From assembly GCA_910586125.1 (NCBI GenBank), contig CAJUHP010000007.1, positions 1-64,000 on the forward strand: 64,000 bases of DNA, given 5' to 3'. Source of the stretch: an uncultured Lachnospiraceae bacterium. GTDB taxonomy: Bacteria > Bacillota > Clostridia > Lachnospirales > Lachnospiraceae. The position numbers were made by a program, and so were the translations under genes. Below are positions 50,742 through 60,682 of this stretch, one piece after another. A model generated the notes under the pieces. It was not told the DNA's origin. It made no database searches and saw only the letters and a program-made list of their open reading frames with translations. The first letter of the stretch is position 1; each line of letters begins with the position of its first letter.

Positions 50742-52046
50742 ATGAAAACCGCAGGAATCATTGCCGAGTATAATCCGTTTCACAATGGACACGCATATCA
50801 TATCCGGGAAACCAAACGTCGAACGCAGGCAGATTATATCATTGCCGTCATGAGCGGCGATTTTGTGCAGAGGGGCGAGCCTGCCCTGTTAGACAAATAT
50901 ACACGCGCCCGGTTTGCACTGGAAAACGGCGTTGACTTGGTTCTGGAGCTGCCCTCTGCTTATGCCTGTTCCAGTGCAGAGCGGTTTGCCCGCGGAGCGG
51001 TTTTTACCCTTCACCGTCTGGGTGTCGTGGATTTTCTCAGTTACGGCTGCGAGCAGGCAGAGGAAGCCTGTTTTGATCGGCTTGCTGGGCTGTATCAGAA
51101 AGAACCCGAAGCGTTTTCCGCGCATGTTCAGGCGCTGCTTCGCCAGGGAATGACTTATCCGCAGGCCAGAGCCAGCGCTACGGCGCTCTGTCTGAACGAT
51201 GAGCGGGCATCTGCTCTTTTGTCCTCTCCCAACAATATTTTGGCGGTGGAATACCATCGGGCTCTGCTTCAAACTGCTTCCGCTATACGGCCGACCGCCA
51301 TACGCCGGCTGGGGGATTACCATGATCTGCGTCTGCCGGATAGCATACAAAAAACGGAATCAGAATGCCGGTATGCCTCCGCTTCCGCCATTCGTTCCTG
51401 CCTGCTCGCCCACTCGCTTGTTGGTGAATGGGACGATTCTATTATCTCCCGTCAGGTTCCGGATTCCGTTATGCAGAAGCTGCGAGGCCGAACGGATTTT
51501 ATGCAGGCAGACGATTTTTCAGAAGCTCTGTATTATGCGCTGTTGACAGCGGTTTACGACAATCGCTTAGCTGACTATGACGATCTCCCGCCGGACTTGG
51601 CCGAACGCATTGCCAAGCATCTGGAATCGTTTCATACGTTTCAGAGCTTCGTGGATCAGATTAAAACAAGACAGTGGACCCGCGCACGCATCAGCCGGGC
51701 TCTCCTCCATCTGCTGTTAAGGATTTCTTCGCAACAAATGCGGCGTTGGGAGAAGGATTCGTATGCCTACTATGCCAGAATTTTGGGCTTTCGGCGCAGC
51801 AGCACGCCTCTGCTTGCCGCAATCAAGCAGAATACTTCCATTTGCCTGCTGACTAAAATGGCGGATGCCAAACAGAGCCTGTGCCGCTTTTATAAGGAAA
51901 ACTCTCCTCAGATCTTGGCACATGCTCTGGAGCTTTTGGATACGGACCGGTTTGCATCCGATCTTTATGAAGCGACAGCCGCCGCCCGTTTTGGCCGGGA
52001 GCGTAAAAATGAATATAGGCATGGCGTTATTATAGTGGATGGCTGA
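50742..52046 (+). CDS. tmcAL: tRNA(Met) cytidine acetate ligase TmcAL
   Basis: 434 residues of the nucleotidyltransferase family once called DUF795/YlbM. The nucleotidyltransferase motif YNPFHNGHAYHI (residues 10-21) and MSGDFVQRGEPA (37-48) are intact. TmcAL makes N4-acetylcytidine at the wobble base of elongator tRNA-Met using acetate and ATP. It diverges from pduL. Ribosome site GGGGAG about 9 nt upstream. Confidence 0.94.
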   Translation: MKTAGIIAEYNPFHNGHAYHIRETKRRTQADYIIAVMSGDFVQRGEPALLDKYTRARFALENGVDLVLELPSAYACSSAERFARGAVFTLHRLGVVDFLSYGCEQAEEACFDRLAGLYQKEPEAFSAHVQALLRQGMTYPQARASATALCLNDERASALLSSPNNILAVEYHRALLQTASAIRPTAIRRLGDYHDLRLPDSIQKTESECRYASASAIRSCLLAHSLVGEWDDSIISRQVPDSVMQKLRGRTDFMQADDFSEALYYALLTAVYDNRLADYDDLPPDLAERIAKHLESFHTFQSFVDQIKTRQWTRARISRALLHLLLRISSQQMRRWEKDSYAYYARILGFRRSSTPLLAAIKQNTSICLLTKMADAKQSLCRFYKENSPQILAHALELLDTDRFASDLYEATAAARFGRERKNEYRHGVIIVDG

Positions 52047-52119
52047 AAAAAGTACGGAAAATATTGGGTTTGAAATAGCGCGGAGTTTGAGGATATAATA
52101 AGGGGGTGATTAATTGTTG

Positions 52120-52575
52120 TCAAAGGCGGGCAAGGAGAGCCTGGCAGCCTCGCAGTACGTCGTGATACGTCGTCTCAAAATCTCCTGTATACCAGGGATC
52201 GGCAATATTTCCCGGCTGGTCTGTGAAATCCAAAAGGCGGAAAATCTTCTGCTGCGGATCACTTCTGATGATACGAAAGATATTTCGGATGTTTTGACTG
52301 TCCATGCCGATCAAATAGTCATAGATGTCATAATCTTTTCGCGTCATTTGACGGGCTGTTTTTCCTTCTGTAGATATCCCGTAACGGCGCAGAATGGAGC
52401 GGGTTCCTGGATGAACGGGATTGCCTATTTCTTCTGTGCTGGTTGCGGCAGAAGCGATTTGAAAGGATTGGGGGTGCGAAGAATGGGTTATGAGATCACG
52501 CATAACGAACTCGGCCATGGGGCTGCGGCAGATGTTGCCGTGGCATATAAATAGTATTTTTATTCTATCTTTCAT
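52120..52575 (-). CDS. low-molecular-weight protein-tyrosine phosphatase
   Basis: 151 residues. The P-loop CHGNICRSP (residues 11-19) with catalytic Cys and Arg, and the general acid DPWYTGDF near residue 126, are intact. These enzymes dephosphorylate tyrosine kinases of polysaccharide synthesis or arginine residues. No kinase gene is adjacent. The ribosome site is weak. Confidence 0.93.
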   Translation of the reverse strand: MKDRIKILFICHGNICRSPMAEFVMRDLITHSSHPQSFQIASAATSTEEIGNPVHPGTRSILRRYGISTEGKTARQMTRKDYDIYDYLIGMDSQNIRNIFRIIRSDPQQKIFRLLDFTDQPGNIADPWYTGDFETTYHDVLRGCQALLARL

Positions 52576-52793
52576 AACCTTGCATAGCTCTGCAAAGCCT
52601 TGTATTTACTGGCTTCCAGAGCATTTCCTTTTCCGTTTGATTTTTATAAACCATTGTATAACTCTGCATAATTTAGCATAGATTGTTGCGAATTTGAAGT
52701 AAATCTGAAGTAAATTCAAGAACTTGTACTTCAAAGAATTTTTCCAATTTGGAAATTCTCTCATTTTTGTTCTCTTACCAATGGGAATTTGGA

Positions 52794-53168
52794 TTAAAGT
52801 TCTCCACTAGGAATTTTTTTATTTTTGTATACCGCAATAACTTTATCAAGCCATTTATCTTTATAGTTTAATATAAGGCTATCATAAATCAATCCAAAAT
52901 CATCAGAAACATACTCCGCCAACTCGCTTTCGATATTTTCTTCCATTATCATAAACGCTTTTTCTCTTATTTTACCTTTTGCTTCTTCGTTCTCATTTGT
53001 ATAACTTTGGGTATTTTTCAGTGCTTCTATTTCTTCATTAACTCTACACCATTCAGTATCAAATGGGGCACTATCCCTACTGTCGAGTAATTCATTTAAG
53101 CAATTTTCGTTAAGTGTATCACAATTGATATTACTAAGGCAATTCAAAAGTTCATTCATTAAGTCCAT
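52794..53168 (-). CDS. hypothetical acidic protein
   Basis: 124 residues, acidic and helical, no recognised motifs. The ATG at 53168 has AAAAGGA 8 nt upstream. An open frame continues upstream into GC-richer sequence, but that part looks unrelated. The gene is AT-rich, like the genes to the right, and may be horizontally acquired. Such small acidic proteins in this setting are sometimes immunity proteins; that is speculation. Confidence 0.5.
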   Translation of the reverse strand: MDLMNELLNCLSNINCDTLNENCLNELLDSRDSAPFDTEWCRVNEEIEALKNTQSYTNENEEAKGKIREKAFMIMEENIESELAEYVSDDFGLIYDSLILNYKDKWLDKVIAVYKNKKIPSGEL

Positions 53169-53309
53169 ATTCTTTTCCTTTTCAAATCCCCATTTGTCGC
53201 TGGCTCCATTATACGCTATCCTGTCAAAAAAGTATAGCTGGATTTCGGAAAACTTGTCGGACAGAAGCATCTGGCAACACAAAACGATTCTGGGCGGCAA
53301 GTCCATAAA

Positions 53310-53760
53310 TGGGTAGCTGGCAAAACCATCACAGGGGAAGTGTGGCTTCCCTTGTGATGGTTGGAGCAGATTGAAAATCTACGGAAATCATCCGCTGTCC
53401 GCAGGGCAGGAAACGTCTGGTGAACGTTGGCACTGCGCCGACTGGAGCGACAGCAAAGAAGCCCTCGCCAGGGAGCAATGCACCACTTTCCAAGTGGTGT
53501 ATCGTTGCGTCCTCTTTTAGAGGGATTTTCCAGCTTGTCTGTCACTTTGGAAGCCAACATTGCAGGCTAGAATATCCGGCAATCGTGAAACAAGCATACC
53601 AATTGCGTCATAGGCGGCAAAAATCAAAACGCGCAGGGCGCGCTTTAATTCTGGAACAGGTATGCAGATTATTCAATTGGGATAATCCATCGATTAACTG
53701 TATCATAGAACATTTTTGTACCCTGTGCCGTATTTCCACGAATCAGGAATGAAACCCAAA
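53310..53760. other. structured non-coding scar, GC-rich within an AT-rich region
   Basis: No gene is supported between 53169 and 53941. The GC-rich part has a strong hairpin ACCATCACAGGGGAAG/CTTCCCTTGTGATGGT (about 53329-53365), CACCACTT/AAGTGGTG at about 53488-53507, and CCTCTTTTAGAGG nearby. The flanks are AT-rich. Several frames are open on both strands, none with a credible start. It may be a mobile-element remnant or a structured RNA. From 53761 to 53941 nothing is seen. Confidence 0.4.
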
Positions 53761-53941
53761 ATCCAAAAAATTCCACAATTACAAAAAAATGCCGTTCCTT
53801 AGTAGTTATCTATGTAACAGCATTTTTATAGTTCTAATCAGTTTTCATTTTCTACAAATCTACAATTTGTACATAAAGTGTTTTATCCTAATGAAGAGTA
53901 GATGCACTGTCTGAAAAAACATTTAACCATCTCTTCCAAAA

Positions 53942-54967
53942 TTATACTTCTGAAATAAAATACTCACAGTTTGCTTTATTAAAATATTCGATAGATCTAG
54001 CAGGGTTATAAAAACATTCAAACAATATTTTCATTCCAAAAGCATCAAAAATACATCCGAAAATCTCATTCCCAAAGCTGTATATTGGTGTTTGATTTAG
54101 AAACGCGATCTCATCTTTATAAAGATAGGGGTTCCACCAATAGGCTCTGAACTGTTCATCAATTTCATCGGCAGTAATTGAATTATGTTTTATCCTCTTA
54201 ATTGTATCATTGAAAAGATTAAAATGCTCCTTAAAATGATTGTTAAGAACAGACATCGCAGGAATACCTATATTGGCCTTTAAATGGTTATCTATTCTTT
54301 TTGATATTACACCTTCAGCGTTATTGCAAAACTTAATTGCTAAGCCCTCGCCAGTAAATCTAAATATGTAGTCCTCCAATAAACTGAATTTTTTGGTAAA
54401 AGAATGATAACTGCCAATAAGTTTTTGAATTTGTAGATGGTGCATCTCATGAAGAATAATGTATGGCAATTCTTCAATTGTGCAGATATCTTCAATACCA
54501 AACAAGTCTAAATGCAATGCATTCTCATATACATATCCAAAGGAAGGTCCAAAACTTAGCGTTGATATAATACTTGCATCATTTATACAAACTTCATTGG
54601 GGAATGCAGCAGAGAGCTTATACCGTAGACTTTGAATATTTTTCTCACAAAGAAGATGTGTTACCTTTTCATACCGATTATAATATTTTTGTGGATTGGA
54701 TGCACAGTCTAACCACAGATTATGTTTATCTCTTAATGCACTTTTTCGTTCAACGCTTAAATCAGGAATATCCTTAAAATTAACGTTTTTAAGGTTCGAA
54801 AAATAAGAGACAAGTGGTTCCACAGAGGACAGACCGTATCTCCCCACTTCGAACTGATAATCTTCATGATCGAAAATTTTTCTCAACAAGACCTTGTTTG
54901 CAGGGGCTGTATTCGTTTTCGATAAATATTCAAGCATTATGGGGACACTTGATATTCGTAGTTCCAT
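53942..54967 (-). CDS. putative zinc metalloprotease
   Basis: About 341 residues. HEMHH near residue 173 (YIILHEMHHLQ) matches the HExxH zinc motif, and FTGEGLA about 30 residues later supplies a likely third ligand glutamate, as in gluzincin-type proteases. No signal peptide is seen, so it is probably cytoplasmic. Similar to DUF5700-like proteases; substrate unknown. Start at MELRISS chosen for AAAGGGG 8 nt upstream. Strongly AT-rich, next to the DUF5694 gene with the same bias. Confidence 0.65.
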   Translation of the reverse strand: MELRISSVPIMLEYLSKTNTAPANKVLLRKIFDHEDYQFEVGRYGLSSVEPLVSYFSNLKNVNFKDIPDLSVERKSALRDKHNLWLDCASNPQKYYNRYEKVTHLLCEKNIQSLRYKLSAAFPNEVCINDASIISTLSFGPSFGYVYENALHLDLFGIEDICTIEELPYIILHEMHHLQIQKLIGSYHSFTKKFSLLEDYIFRFTGEGLAIKFCNNAEGVISKRIDNHLKANIGIPAMSVLNNHFKEHFNLFNDTIKRIKHNSITADEIDEQFRAYWWNPYLYKDEIAFLNQTPIYSFGNEIFGCIFDAFGMKILFECFYNPARSIEYFNKANCEYFISEV

Positions 54968-55145
54968 TCTTTGATTCCCCTTTATAATCGTCAGGATCAC
55001 CCTTGTCAACGAAATCCAAACTTCTCCTAATCATGCTCTCCTCTGACAAAAGATCACAGGCTTTGCGGTTTATGAAAGTAATTTGCTTTTTATATCCATT
55101 GTCCACATGGTGAGCAGAATAATTATTGGCCTGTCCGTCATACAT
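54930..55145 (-). pseudogene. small unrecognised fragment
   Basis: About 70 codons open (YSAHHVDNGYKKQITFINRK), ending inside the start of the metalloprotease gene by 38 bp. No ribosome site and no ATG at the beginning. Probably a gene remnant; function unknown. Confidence 0.3.
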
Positions 55146-55175
55146 AGCATGGGCGTGTAAATTGGTCAACTAAAA

Positions 55176-55913
55176 TTATATATATTTATAAACATCAACC
55201 AATTTCAAATTGTTGTCCGCATTGATTAACTCTCTTAAAATCTGCAAATGACCAGCACCATAAATGATAAATAATCGTTTACTCTTAATGGCAAGTCTTT
55301 GAATATTAGAAAATATCTTTAAATTTCTCTCATACCATTTTGTCACCATTTCAGCACCGGTATAATGATTATCAATATGGATTGCATTAGCTTGAATATA
55401 TACGTTGTGATTTAATTTGGAAAATTTCTCGCTGTTATAATACTGATACAATTTTTGTAAAGTATCTTTCGTGTGCTCTTTCACATCCATATCTAAGGCA
55501 TTCATAGCTTCAGTCAAAAACGAGGTTGGACTATTCAGCGCATCCATATTAAGCATTGTATCATCGTCAATTGCATAAATTCTATCAAGTCCTAACATTT
55601 TGCCAAATCTATAGCCAATTTGTATCGCCTCATTATCATATGTAATAGGATAGGTTTCTCCAAACATATATATATTACCAAGTGTTTCGTTTTTCATTTT
55701 ATTCGTATTCTGCAAATCTTTTAAGCTGAATTTTTTGTACGACTCATCAATACGAATTTGCTCACGAACGGCTGCTTCAATAGCTATCGCATCTGGCTGG
55801 AATGACAGCAATTTGCTTACCAATAAATCCAACTCATTTTGAACCTCATCACAATAAAAATCAATAGAACTTTCCATAAAATGAAAGCTTCCCAACAGTA
55901 AAATTTCTGTCAT
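55176..55913 (-). CDS. DUF5694 domain protein (TraB/EreA-like fold)
   Basis: 245 residues. LLLGSFHFM at the start and YGAGHLQIL near the end are the hallmarks of the DUF5694 family. It shares this pattern with the TraB/ChaN/EreA group, in which a His in GxxH motifs lies in a hydrolase-like fold. Enzymatic role unknown. Start at MTEILLL has GGGAGG 7 nt upstream. Very AT-rich; likely acquired together with the metalloprotease downstream. Confidence 0.8.
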   Translation of the reverse strand: MTEILLLGSFHFMESSIDFYCDEVQNELDLLVSKLLSFQPDAIAIEAAVREQIRIDESYKKFSLKDLQNTNKMKNETLGNIYMFGETYPITYDNEAIQIGYRFGKMLGLDRIYAIDDDTMLNMDALNSPTSFLTEAMNALDMDVKEHTKDTLQKLYQYYNSEKFSKLNHNVYIQANAIHIDNHYTGAEMVTKWYERNLKIFSNIQRLAIKSKRLFIIYGAGHLQILRELINADNNLKLVDVYKYI

Positions 55914-56011
55914 AACGATACCTCCCATTGAATTTACAAATTACGATGGAACAAAACCGCTGCGCCCTCTCCTGCCAGGACAGTAAAGCATTTTTTCTTT
56001 TTTTAAAGACT

Positions 56012-56485
56012 TTAGGAAAATTTTTTCTCCATCACATGGTAACAGAGAAAATCTCCCCCCTCTACTTTACATTTTTCATATGAGACAATGGAATATCCCC
56101 TCTTTAAATACATACTTTCCGCCGGAAAAGATGCCGCCACACGTACCGCGGGATATCTCTGAATAATCCTGCCCTCCAAAAAATCCATCAACCTGCTGCC
56201 GTAACCTTTTGCCTGATATTTCGGTAATATAAATAAACGGCAGATTTCATTTTCCCGGATACTCCCAGTTCCCACAATCTCTCCCTGCACCAATGCAAAA
56301 TAAATGTCCTCTCGTTCCATTGCTTCCCGAAGCCGCTGTTTATTATGCAGATCCAGAAAAAACTGTACCACGCCGTACGGGTAATAATGAGGATATATCG
56401 TGTGAATCGTTTCTTCCACAATCTTTGCTGCTTTCGCAGGAGAAGTTGCCTTCTCTAACTGCATATCAAAATCTGTGGTTCTCAT
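56012..56485 (-). CDS. GNAT family N-acetyltransferase
   Basis: 157 residues. The acetyl-CoA binding core is ICRLFILPKYQAKGYGSRLM (residues 80-99). Substrate unknown. Start at MRTTDFD has AAAGGAG 6 nt upstream. Confidence 0.88.
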   Translation of the reverse strand: MRTTDFDMQLEKATSPAKAAKIVEETIHTIYPHYYPYGVVQFFLDLHNKQRLREAMEREDIYFALVQGEIVGTGSIRENEICRLFILPKYQAKGYGSRLMDFLEGRIIQRYPAVRVAASFPAESMYLKRGYSIVSYEKCKVEGGDFLCYHVMEKKFS

Positions 56486-56563
56486 CGGACGCTCCTTTTT
56501 TAACAAATATTCTGCTGCACAGAATCGATCTGTTCAGGAAGCGAAAATTTGACCGATTCCGAT

Positions 56564-57487
56564 TTAGGTACAGGCCCACTGAGCCAGCACCTGCGAGAAA
56601 TCGCGATTTTTTAAATCCTCTGGACAAATTAGGAAATTCAGTGTTCCGCCGTTCAGATTGATGTCCATATCGCCGATCTCTCCAGCAGGGAATGTCGCAG
56701 TATCATCATCGAGCTGAAAGAGCAGGATATCCCATTCCTCCAGAGGCTTATCGCACTCCTCGCTGTACAGGCGGGGATCATCTTGGAGATATCTGGGATA
56801 GCCGCCGATTTTGCAGCCTCCAATTCTAATTTGTTCCCGAATTCTGCGCAGGCTCTCCCACTCCTCGGCGGCGTTATCGCGCAGCCTATAAGGCATGTAA
56901 TCTTTCGGATCCACATCGGATAGGCGGGCTGTCAGAGCCGCAGCAAAGAGAGATTCAAAACGAAAATCCTCCTCATTTACAGCTTCCTGTTTTACAGGCA
57001 GAAAGATCATTTTCAAAGGAGTTTTGGGAGTACGCCACAGCATATCCCCCTCTTCCCATGTACTTGGCATCTTGGCCCGGCACTCTTTCTCCGTAACCGT
57101 TTCATCCACGGACGGATAATAGAACGTCCGCCATGAACCCTGAATTGTGCCATCCATCTCACTGTAGAGGCCAAATCCGCCGTCATAGTCAAAGGCGGAT
57201 AAGAAAAACTGTAAAATACCCTTGTCAGGAAAACCTTCCATAGGCGGCATTTGAGCAAAATTGATCTGAGCACACAGCCATAGAATCTGACCATCGTCTC
57301 CCTTTGGATATTCTTCGTTGTGCGGCAGATATGGAATCCCTCCTATATGGCTATCTGTGATAGAAAAAGGGGCTGTGCTAAATTGCAATGGACATACCGC
57401 TTTTCGGCTGGCTGCCTGAATTTCATTCACAATCTCTTGGCAGCAGCAGATTTTTTCCATATTTGTCATTGTTTCTGCTGAACTCAT
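56564..57487 (-). CDS. DUF1963 (YwqG-like) protein
   Basis: 307 residues with the DUF1963 pattern: SHIGGIPYLPHNEEYP near 45-60, FAQMPPMEGFPDKGILQFF and the C-terminal FLICPEDLKNRDFSQ. These are globular proteins of unknown function. Start at the ATG with GGAGG 8 nt upstream. Confidence 0.85.
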   Translation of the reverse strand: MSSAETMTNMEKICCCQEIVNEIQAASRKAVCPLQFSTAPFSITDSHIGGIPYLPHNEEYPKGDDGQILWLCAQINFAQMPPMEGFPDKGILQFFLSAFDYDGGFGLYSEMDGTIQGSWRTFYYPSVDETVTEKECRAKMPSTWEEGDMLWRTPKTPLKMIFLPVKQEAVNEEDFRFESLFAAALTARLSDVDPKDYMPYRLRDNAAEEWESLRRIREQIRIGGCKIGGYPRYLQDDPRLYSEECDKPLEEWDILLFQLDDDTATFPAGEIGDMDINLNGGTLNFLICPEDLKNRDFSQVLAQWACT

Positions 57488-57641
57488 AATAATATCCTCC
57501 ATTATCTTATTTACGATTTGATATTAAATCTACGATGCTGCACCGAAAATTAACTACAGAATATAGTATTTACTATCACTGCAATTCAGTAACCACATGG
57601 TCTTTGTTCTCATGTAAAAATAATATTGACAATCTGGTTAT

Positions 57642-58145
57642 TTATCCCAACCTGTCAGCAAGGACCGGCGCTGCGTTTAATATCCATGCGATGCCTGCTG
57701 CCGTCCGCTTAACCGTATGTTTTCTATGACCGCCCGGGTTGCTCTGAAATATTGTATTCATTCCTTGATTTCGATAAAAAGCTGTAATTTCTTCCGTATG
57801 TTTCTGCACAGCTTTTATATAGGGATTTCCTGTCCTAGCCTCCTGGTCCCCCAAAGAAAAATAGAGATATTCCGGATTTTTTTCCATTTTATGAGAAAAG
57901 ACATACTCTCGAAATGCTGGAAACCAGAGGGAACCAGATATACTCGCCGCCCTTGAAAAAAGCGTTGTCTGATAAAGAGAATACAGAGCAAATAACCCTG
58001 CAAGGGAGTATCCGGCGATTCCTCTCCACAAAACATGTCCGGGAATTTCTTTTTCCGCCTTCGGTATCATCTCGCCAACCAAATGTTGCAGATACGCATC
58101 CGCTCCGCCGGTAAACCCTATCTTTGGGCCGCCACTGTTCTTCAT
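57642..58145 (-). pseudogene. alpha/beta hydrolase (esterase) remnant
   Basis: The open frame of 167 codons matches the C-terminal two thirds of an esterase-type alpha/beta hydrolase: the nucleophile elbow GYSLAG near residue 46, and a late histidine in GGHRKH. The N-terminal strands and oxyanion loop are missing. Upstream a different frame encodes MKKIGIKYQYSYEEQWRPK, which suggests an insertion or deletion. Probably inactive. Confidence 0.65.
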
Positions 58146-58279
58146 AAGAATATTGGTATTTTATTCCTATTTTTTTCATCACCTCACCGCTTCGCGGATT
58201 CTTAATAAATGAAAAGCTATTCCAGCCACAGTTTTTTATATGCCGCTCCGTTGGCGGCTGGGAATAGAATGAATTCGGT

Positions 58280-58783
58280 TTATTCTTCCGTAAAAAGATA
58301 TGGAACTCCTGTCCAAGTCAATTCGGGTATTTTATCTACCTTGTTAAAATAGATATAAATAGTTTGTTCATCCCCCCAACATCCTGACTCCGGCAAACAG
58401 GTACACACCGTCATTTCATAATATCCATCGGGAAGTTCTATCATTTGATTTTTCGGAAAGTCAGTATTCCATTTAGATAGCCAGAACAAATCACAAAATT
58501 GTATAGAGCCGCCTTGAACATCCAGCGCCAAACGAATCGAAACGGGAAACTTCTCCAATATATCAACCGATGGATAGCCCTCAAAAAAGTGAATATCAAA
58601 GCTACCACTTGACCCGGTACAAAAGGCTGTAATATCCCCTTTTTTGATATGATCTGCAATTTGTTGGGGAGATGTAAATTCAGACGACAAAAAATCAGTA
58701 TCTGGAATTACATCTTTCATCGTTTCTGCTGAAAAGAATACAATTCCCATTCCATCAATATCCAATTGTACTTCATTGTTCAT
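58280..58783 (-). CDS. hypothetical protein
   Basis: 167 residues from an ATG with AGGAGG 9 nt upstream; the longer open frame upstream has no ribosome site and looks unrelated. A cysteine-containing C-terminus (CTCLPESGCWGDEQTIYIYF) and alternating hydrophobic strands suggest a small beta-rich protein. I do not recognise the family. The ~500 bp upstream (58784-59282) contain only short open frames and are probably remnant DNA. Confidence 0.55.
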   Translation of the reverse strand: MNNEVQLDIDGMGIVFFSAETMKDVIPDTDFLSSEFTSPQQIADHIKKGDITAFCTGSSGSFDIHFFEGYPSVDILEKFPVSIRLALDVQGGSIQFCDLFWLSKWNTDFPKNQMIELPDGYYEMTVCTCLPESGCWGDEQTIYIYFNKVDKIPELTWTGVPYLFTEE

Positions 58784-59282
58784 ATAGATATTTCCTCCTG
58801 TTTGATTTTCTGTTTCCACCTTCGGGATATTTTGAACCCAAAGAGCCGAACAATCCCAAACAAAACTATCCACAATAACCTGCGCCGTCTTGTCTGCGCT
58901 TTTGACCCAAGTATAGCACATCGCCCCACTGAAAACAATCACCATTCTATCCTCGTTCCGCCTATCCAGACCGTCAAGGGACAAAAGGGCCGAAGAAATT
59001 GTGTCCATGGCAGATAACAGCCGAGGCACAGTTTCGTTTCATGCAAAAAGCCCCGGATGAGCGGTGATATTTCTATCGGCAGCGGAGAAACGGATGCTAT
59101 GAAGCACGCGGCAAGCATTGTACAGAATCTGTAGGAAGAATATCCCGGCATTCGATATCATTTATATAGAGGGAACTCAAAAGATGTGACAGAACGTCTG
59201 GAATAGAAACTTCTAAATTTCGGCATCCTGACATGTTATCTTGCAAACATATAATAGTATTTCGATTTTGCTCAAGGATAAA

Positions 59283-59759
59283 TTAAGAATCTGCGAAGTT
59301 GTTCTTGTTTCTATTCGCTTTTTCCATAACGTAATTTGTCAAGGAAATCCCCTGGCGGATCACTTGCTGCTCCCTTATTATCCGGTATCCTCTGGAAAGA
59401 AAAAACGGCTTTGCCGTGATGGATGCGTGGACGGTTATCTTATCGGCATAAACAGCGTTTTCTAACTGACTGCAGATAGCTGTGGCAATTCCTCGGTTTT
59501 GATATTCTTTATGGACATACAGTCTGTCCAGATATCCGGTTGTATCGATATCTCCAAAACCAACTATTTTTTCATCTTCAACAGCTACTACCGTATAATG
59601 ATCCGATAAGGTTTTATCCCATTCTTCTAGATTAACATACCCCGTCGCCCATACAGAAAGCTGTTCTTGCGTGTAGTCTTTCGCATTGACAGCGTGAACG
59701 GTTTCATAAAATAATTGCGCCAGATCTCTGCAGTCTGAAGTTTTATATTGCCGAAGCAT
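59283..59759 (-). CDS. GNAT family N-acetyltransferase
   Basis: 158 residues. The CoA motif is YVHKEYQNRGIATAICSQLE (residues 80-99), followed by PFFLSRGYR. Similar enzymes include PhnO/YafP-type acetyltransferases; substrate unknown. Ribosome site TGGAGG about 10 nt upstream. Confidence 0.9.
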   Translation of the reverse strand: MLRQYKTSDCRDLAQLFYETVHAVNAKDYTQEQLSVWATGYVNLEEWDKTLSDHYTVVAVEDEKIVGFGDIDTTGYLDRLYVHKEYQNRGIATAICSQLENAVYADKITVHASITAKPFFLSRGYRIIREQQVIRQGISLTNYVMEKANRNKNNFADS

Positions 59760-59783
59760 TGTTATATTACCTCCAAAACAGAC

Positions 59784-60647
59784 TCAGTCACAGTCACTCC
59801 AAATAAGATACTTCCCGCAATGCAGACACCGGAATAGATATCCCTGAACACTTCCGCCGTTTTGCATGTCTTCGAGAATTTCCTCCGGCTCCATCCCGCT
59901 GCCCTGCCAAAAAGGATCCTCCAGAATTTCCTCCAGAATCCCCATCTGCTTCAATTCACGGTATCCCACATATCCCATAAAGGCACAGTAGTCTTTGCAA
60001 TGCGCCCGCCAAAACTCCTGCTGCCAGCCATGATAACCCGGAGTGCGGTGGATCAGCTCATCCCGTTTATCCGGATCCTCCACGCCGTCCTCCAGAGAAT
60101 ATTCATCTTGAAATTCTCCGTTAAATTTTTCTGCCGCCTTACCGCTGGCAATACACGCTGGACAAAGGACATGGATTCTTTCCACGGTATAAAAAGGGCC
60201 GCTGTAAGACAAACGAGTGGGCTGGCCGCAGCATTGACAGATGACAGGGGGCTCAGCGATCTGAAAAGCCTCCGTCTCCAGAGGATTCGGATGATACCTA
60301 AAAAACGGCATAGCCGCCAAGAGAGCGGCATGACGTTTTTGCTTTGTTTTGCCGTCCGGACGATGCAGGGCAAAGCTGTTCCCCTGTTCTTGAAGTTCCT
60401 GCAATTTTCCCAGGCGCTTCAACGCTTTTTTGTCCGTGCGGCTGACAAGAGGCAGCAAAGTTTCATAGGCAGAGCGGTAAAGTTTTAAGAGCTCGTACAC
60501 ATCAGCCAACACCCGCTTGGCTTCCGGCGTCTCCTGCTCCTCCAAAAAATCTTTATACTCATAGAGAGCCTGCACCTGTTCTGCGGCCCCGCCAGACTGC
60601 TCATATGCCTTTTTCAGTTCGATGTATTTTATCTCATAGTCGTTCAT
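59784..60647 (-). CDS. CbrC family (UPF0167) protein with helical N-terminus
   Basis: 287 residues. The N-terminal ~95 are helical and TPR-like. From residue 115 on it is a CbrC/UPF0167 domain: FFRYHPNPLETEAF, zinc-like CQCCGQPTRLSYSG, CPACIASGKAAEKF and CLHCGKYL at the end. CbrC is known in Escherichia coli from colicin E2 tolerance. Role here unknown. Ribosome site AAGGGAAGAA 11 nt upstream. Confidence 0.88.
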   Translation of the reverse strand: MNDYEIKYIELKKAYEQSGGAAEQVQALYEYKDFLEEQETPEAKRVLADVYELLKLYRSAYETLLPLVSRTDKKALKRLGKLQELQEQGNSFALHRPDGKTKQKRHAALLAAMPFFRYHPNPLETEAFQIAEPPVICQCCGQPTRLSYSGPFYTVERIHVLCPACIASGKAAEKFNGEFQDEYSLEDGVEDPDKRDELIHRTPGYHGWQQEFWRAHCKDYCAFMGYVGYRELKQMGILEEILEDPFWQGSGMEPEEILEDMQNGGSVQGYLFRCLHCGKYLIWSDCD

Positions 60648-60682
60648 GATTTTATCTTTCTTCCCTTTTTAGTGAAAAATTC

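Noticed and set aside
59057..59134. 25-codon plus-strand ORF with an ATG and a stop
   Set aside because: No ribosome site and no recognised family; likely chance or remnant.
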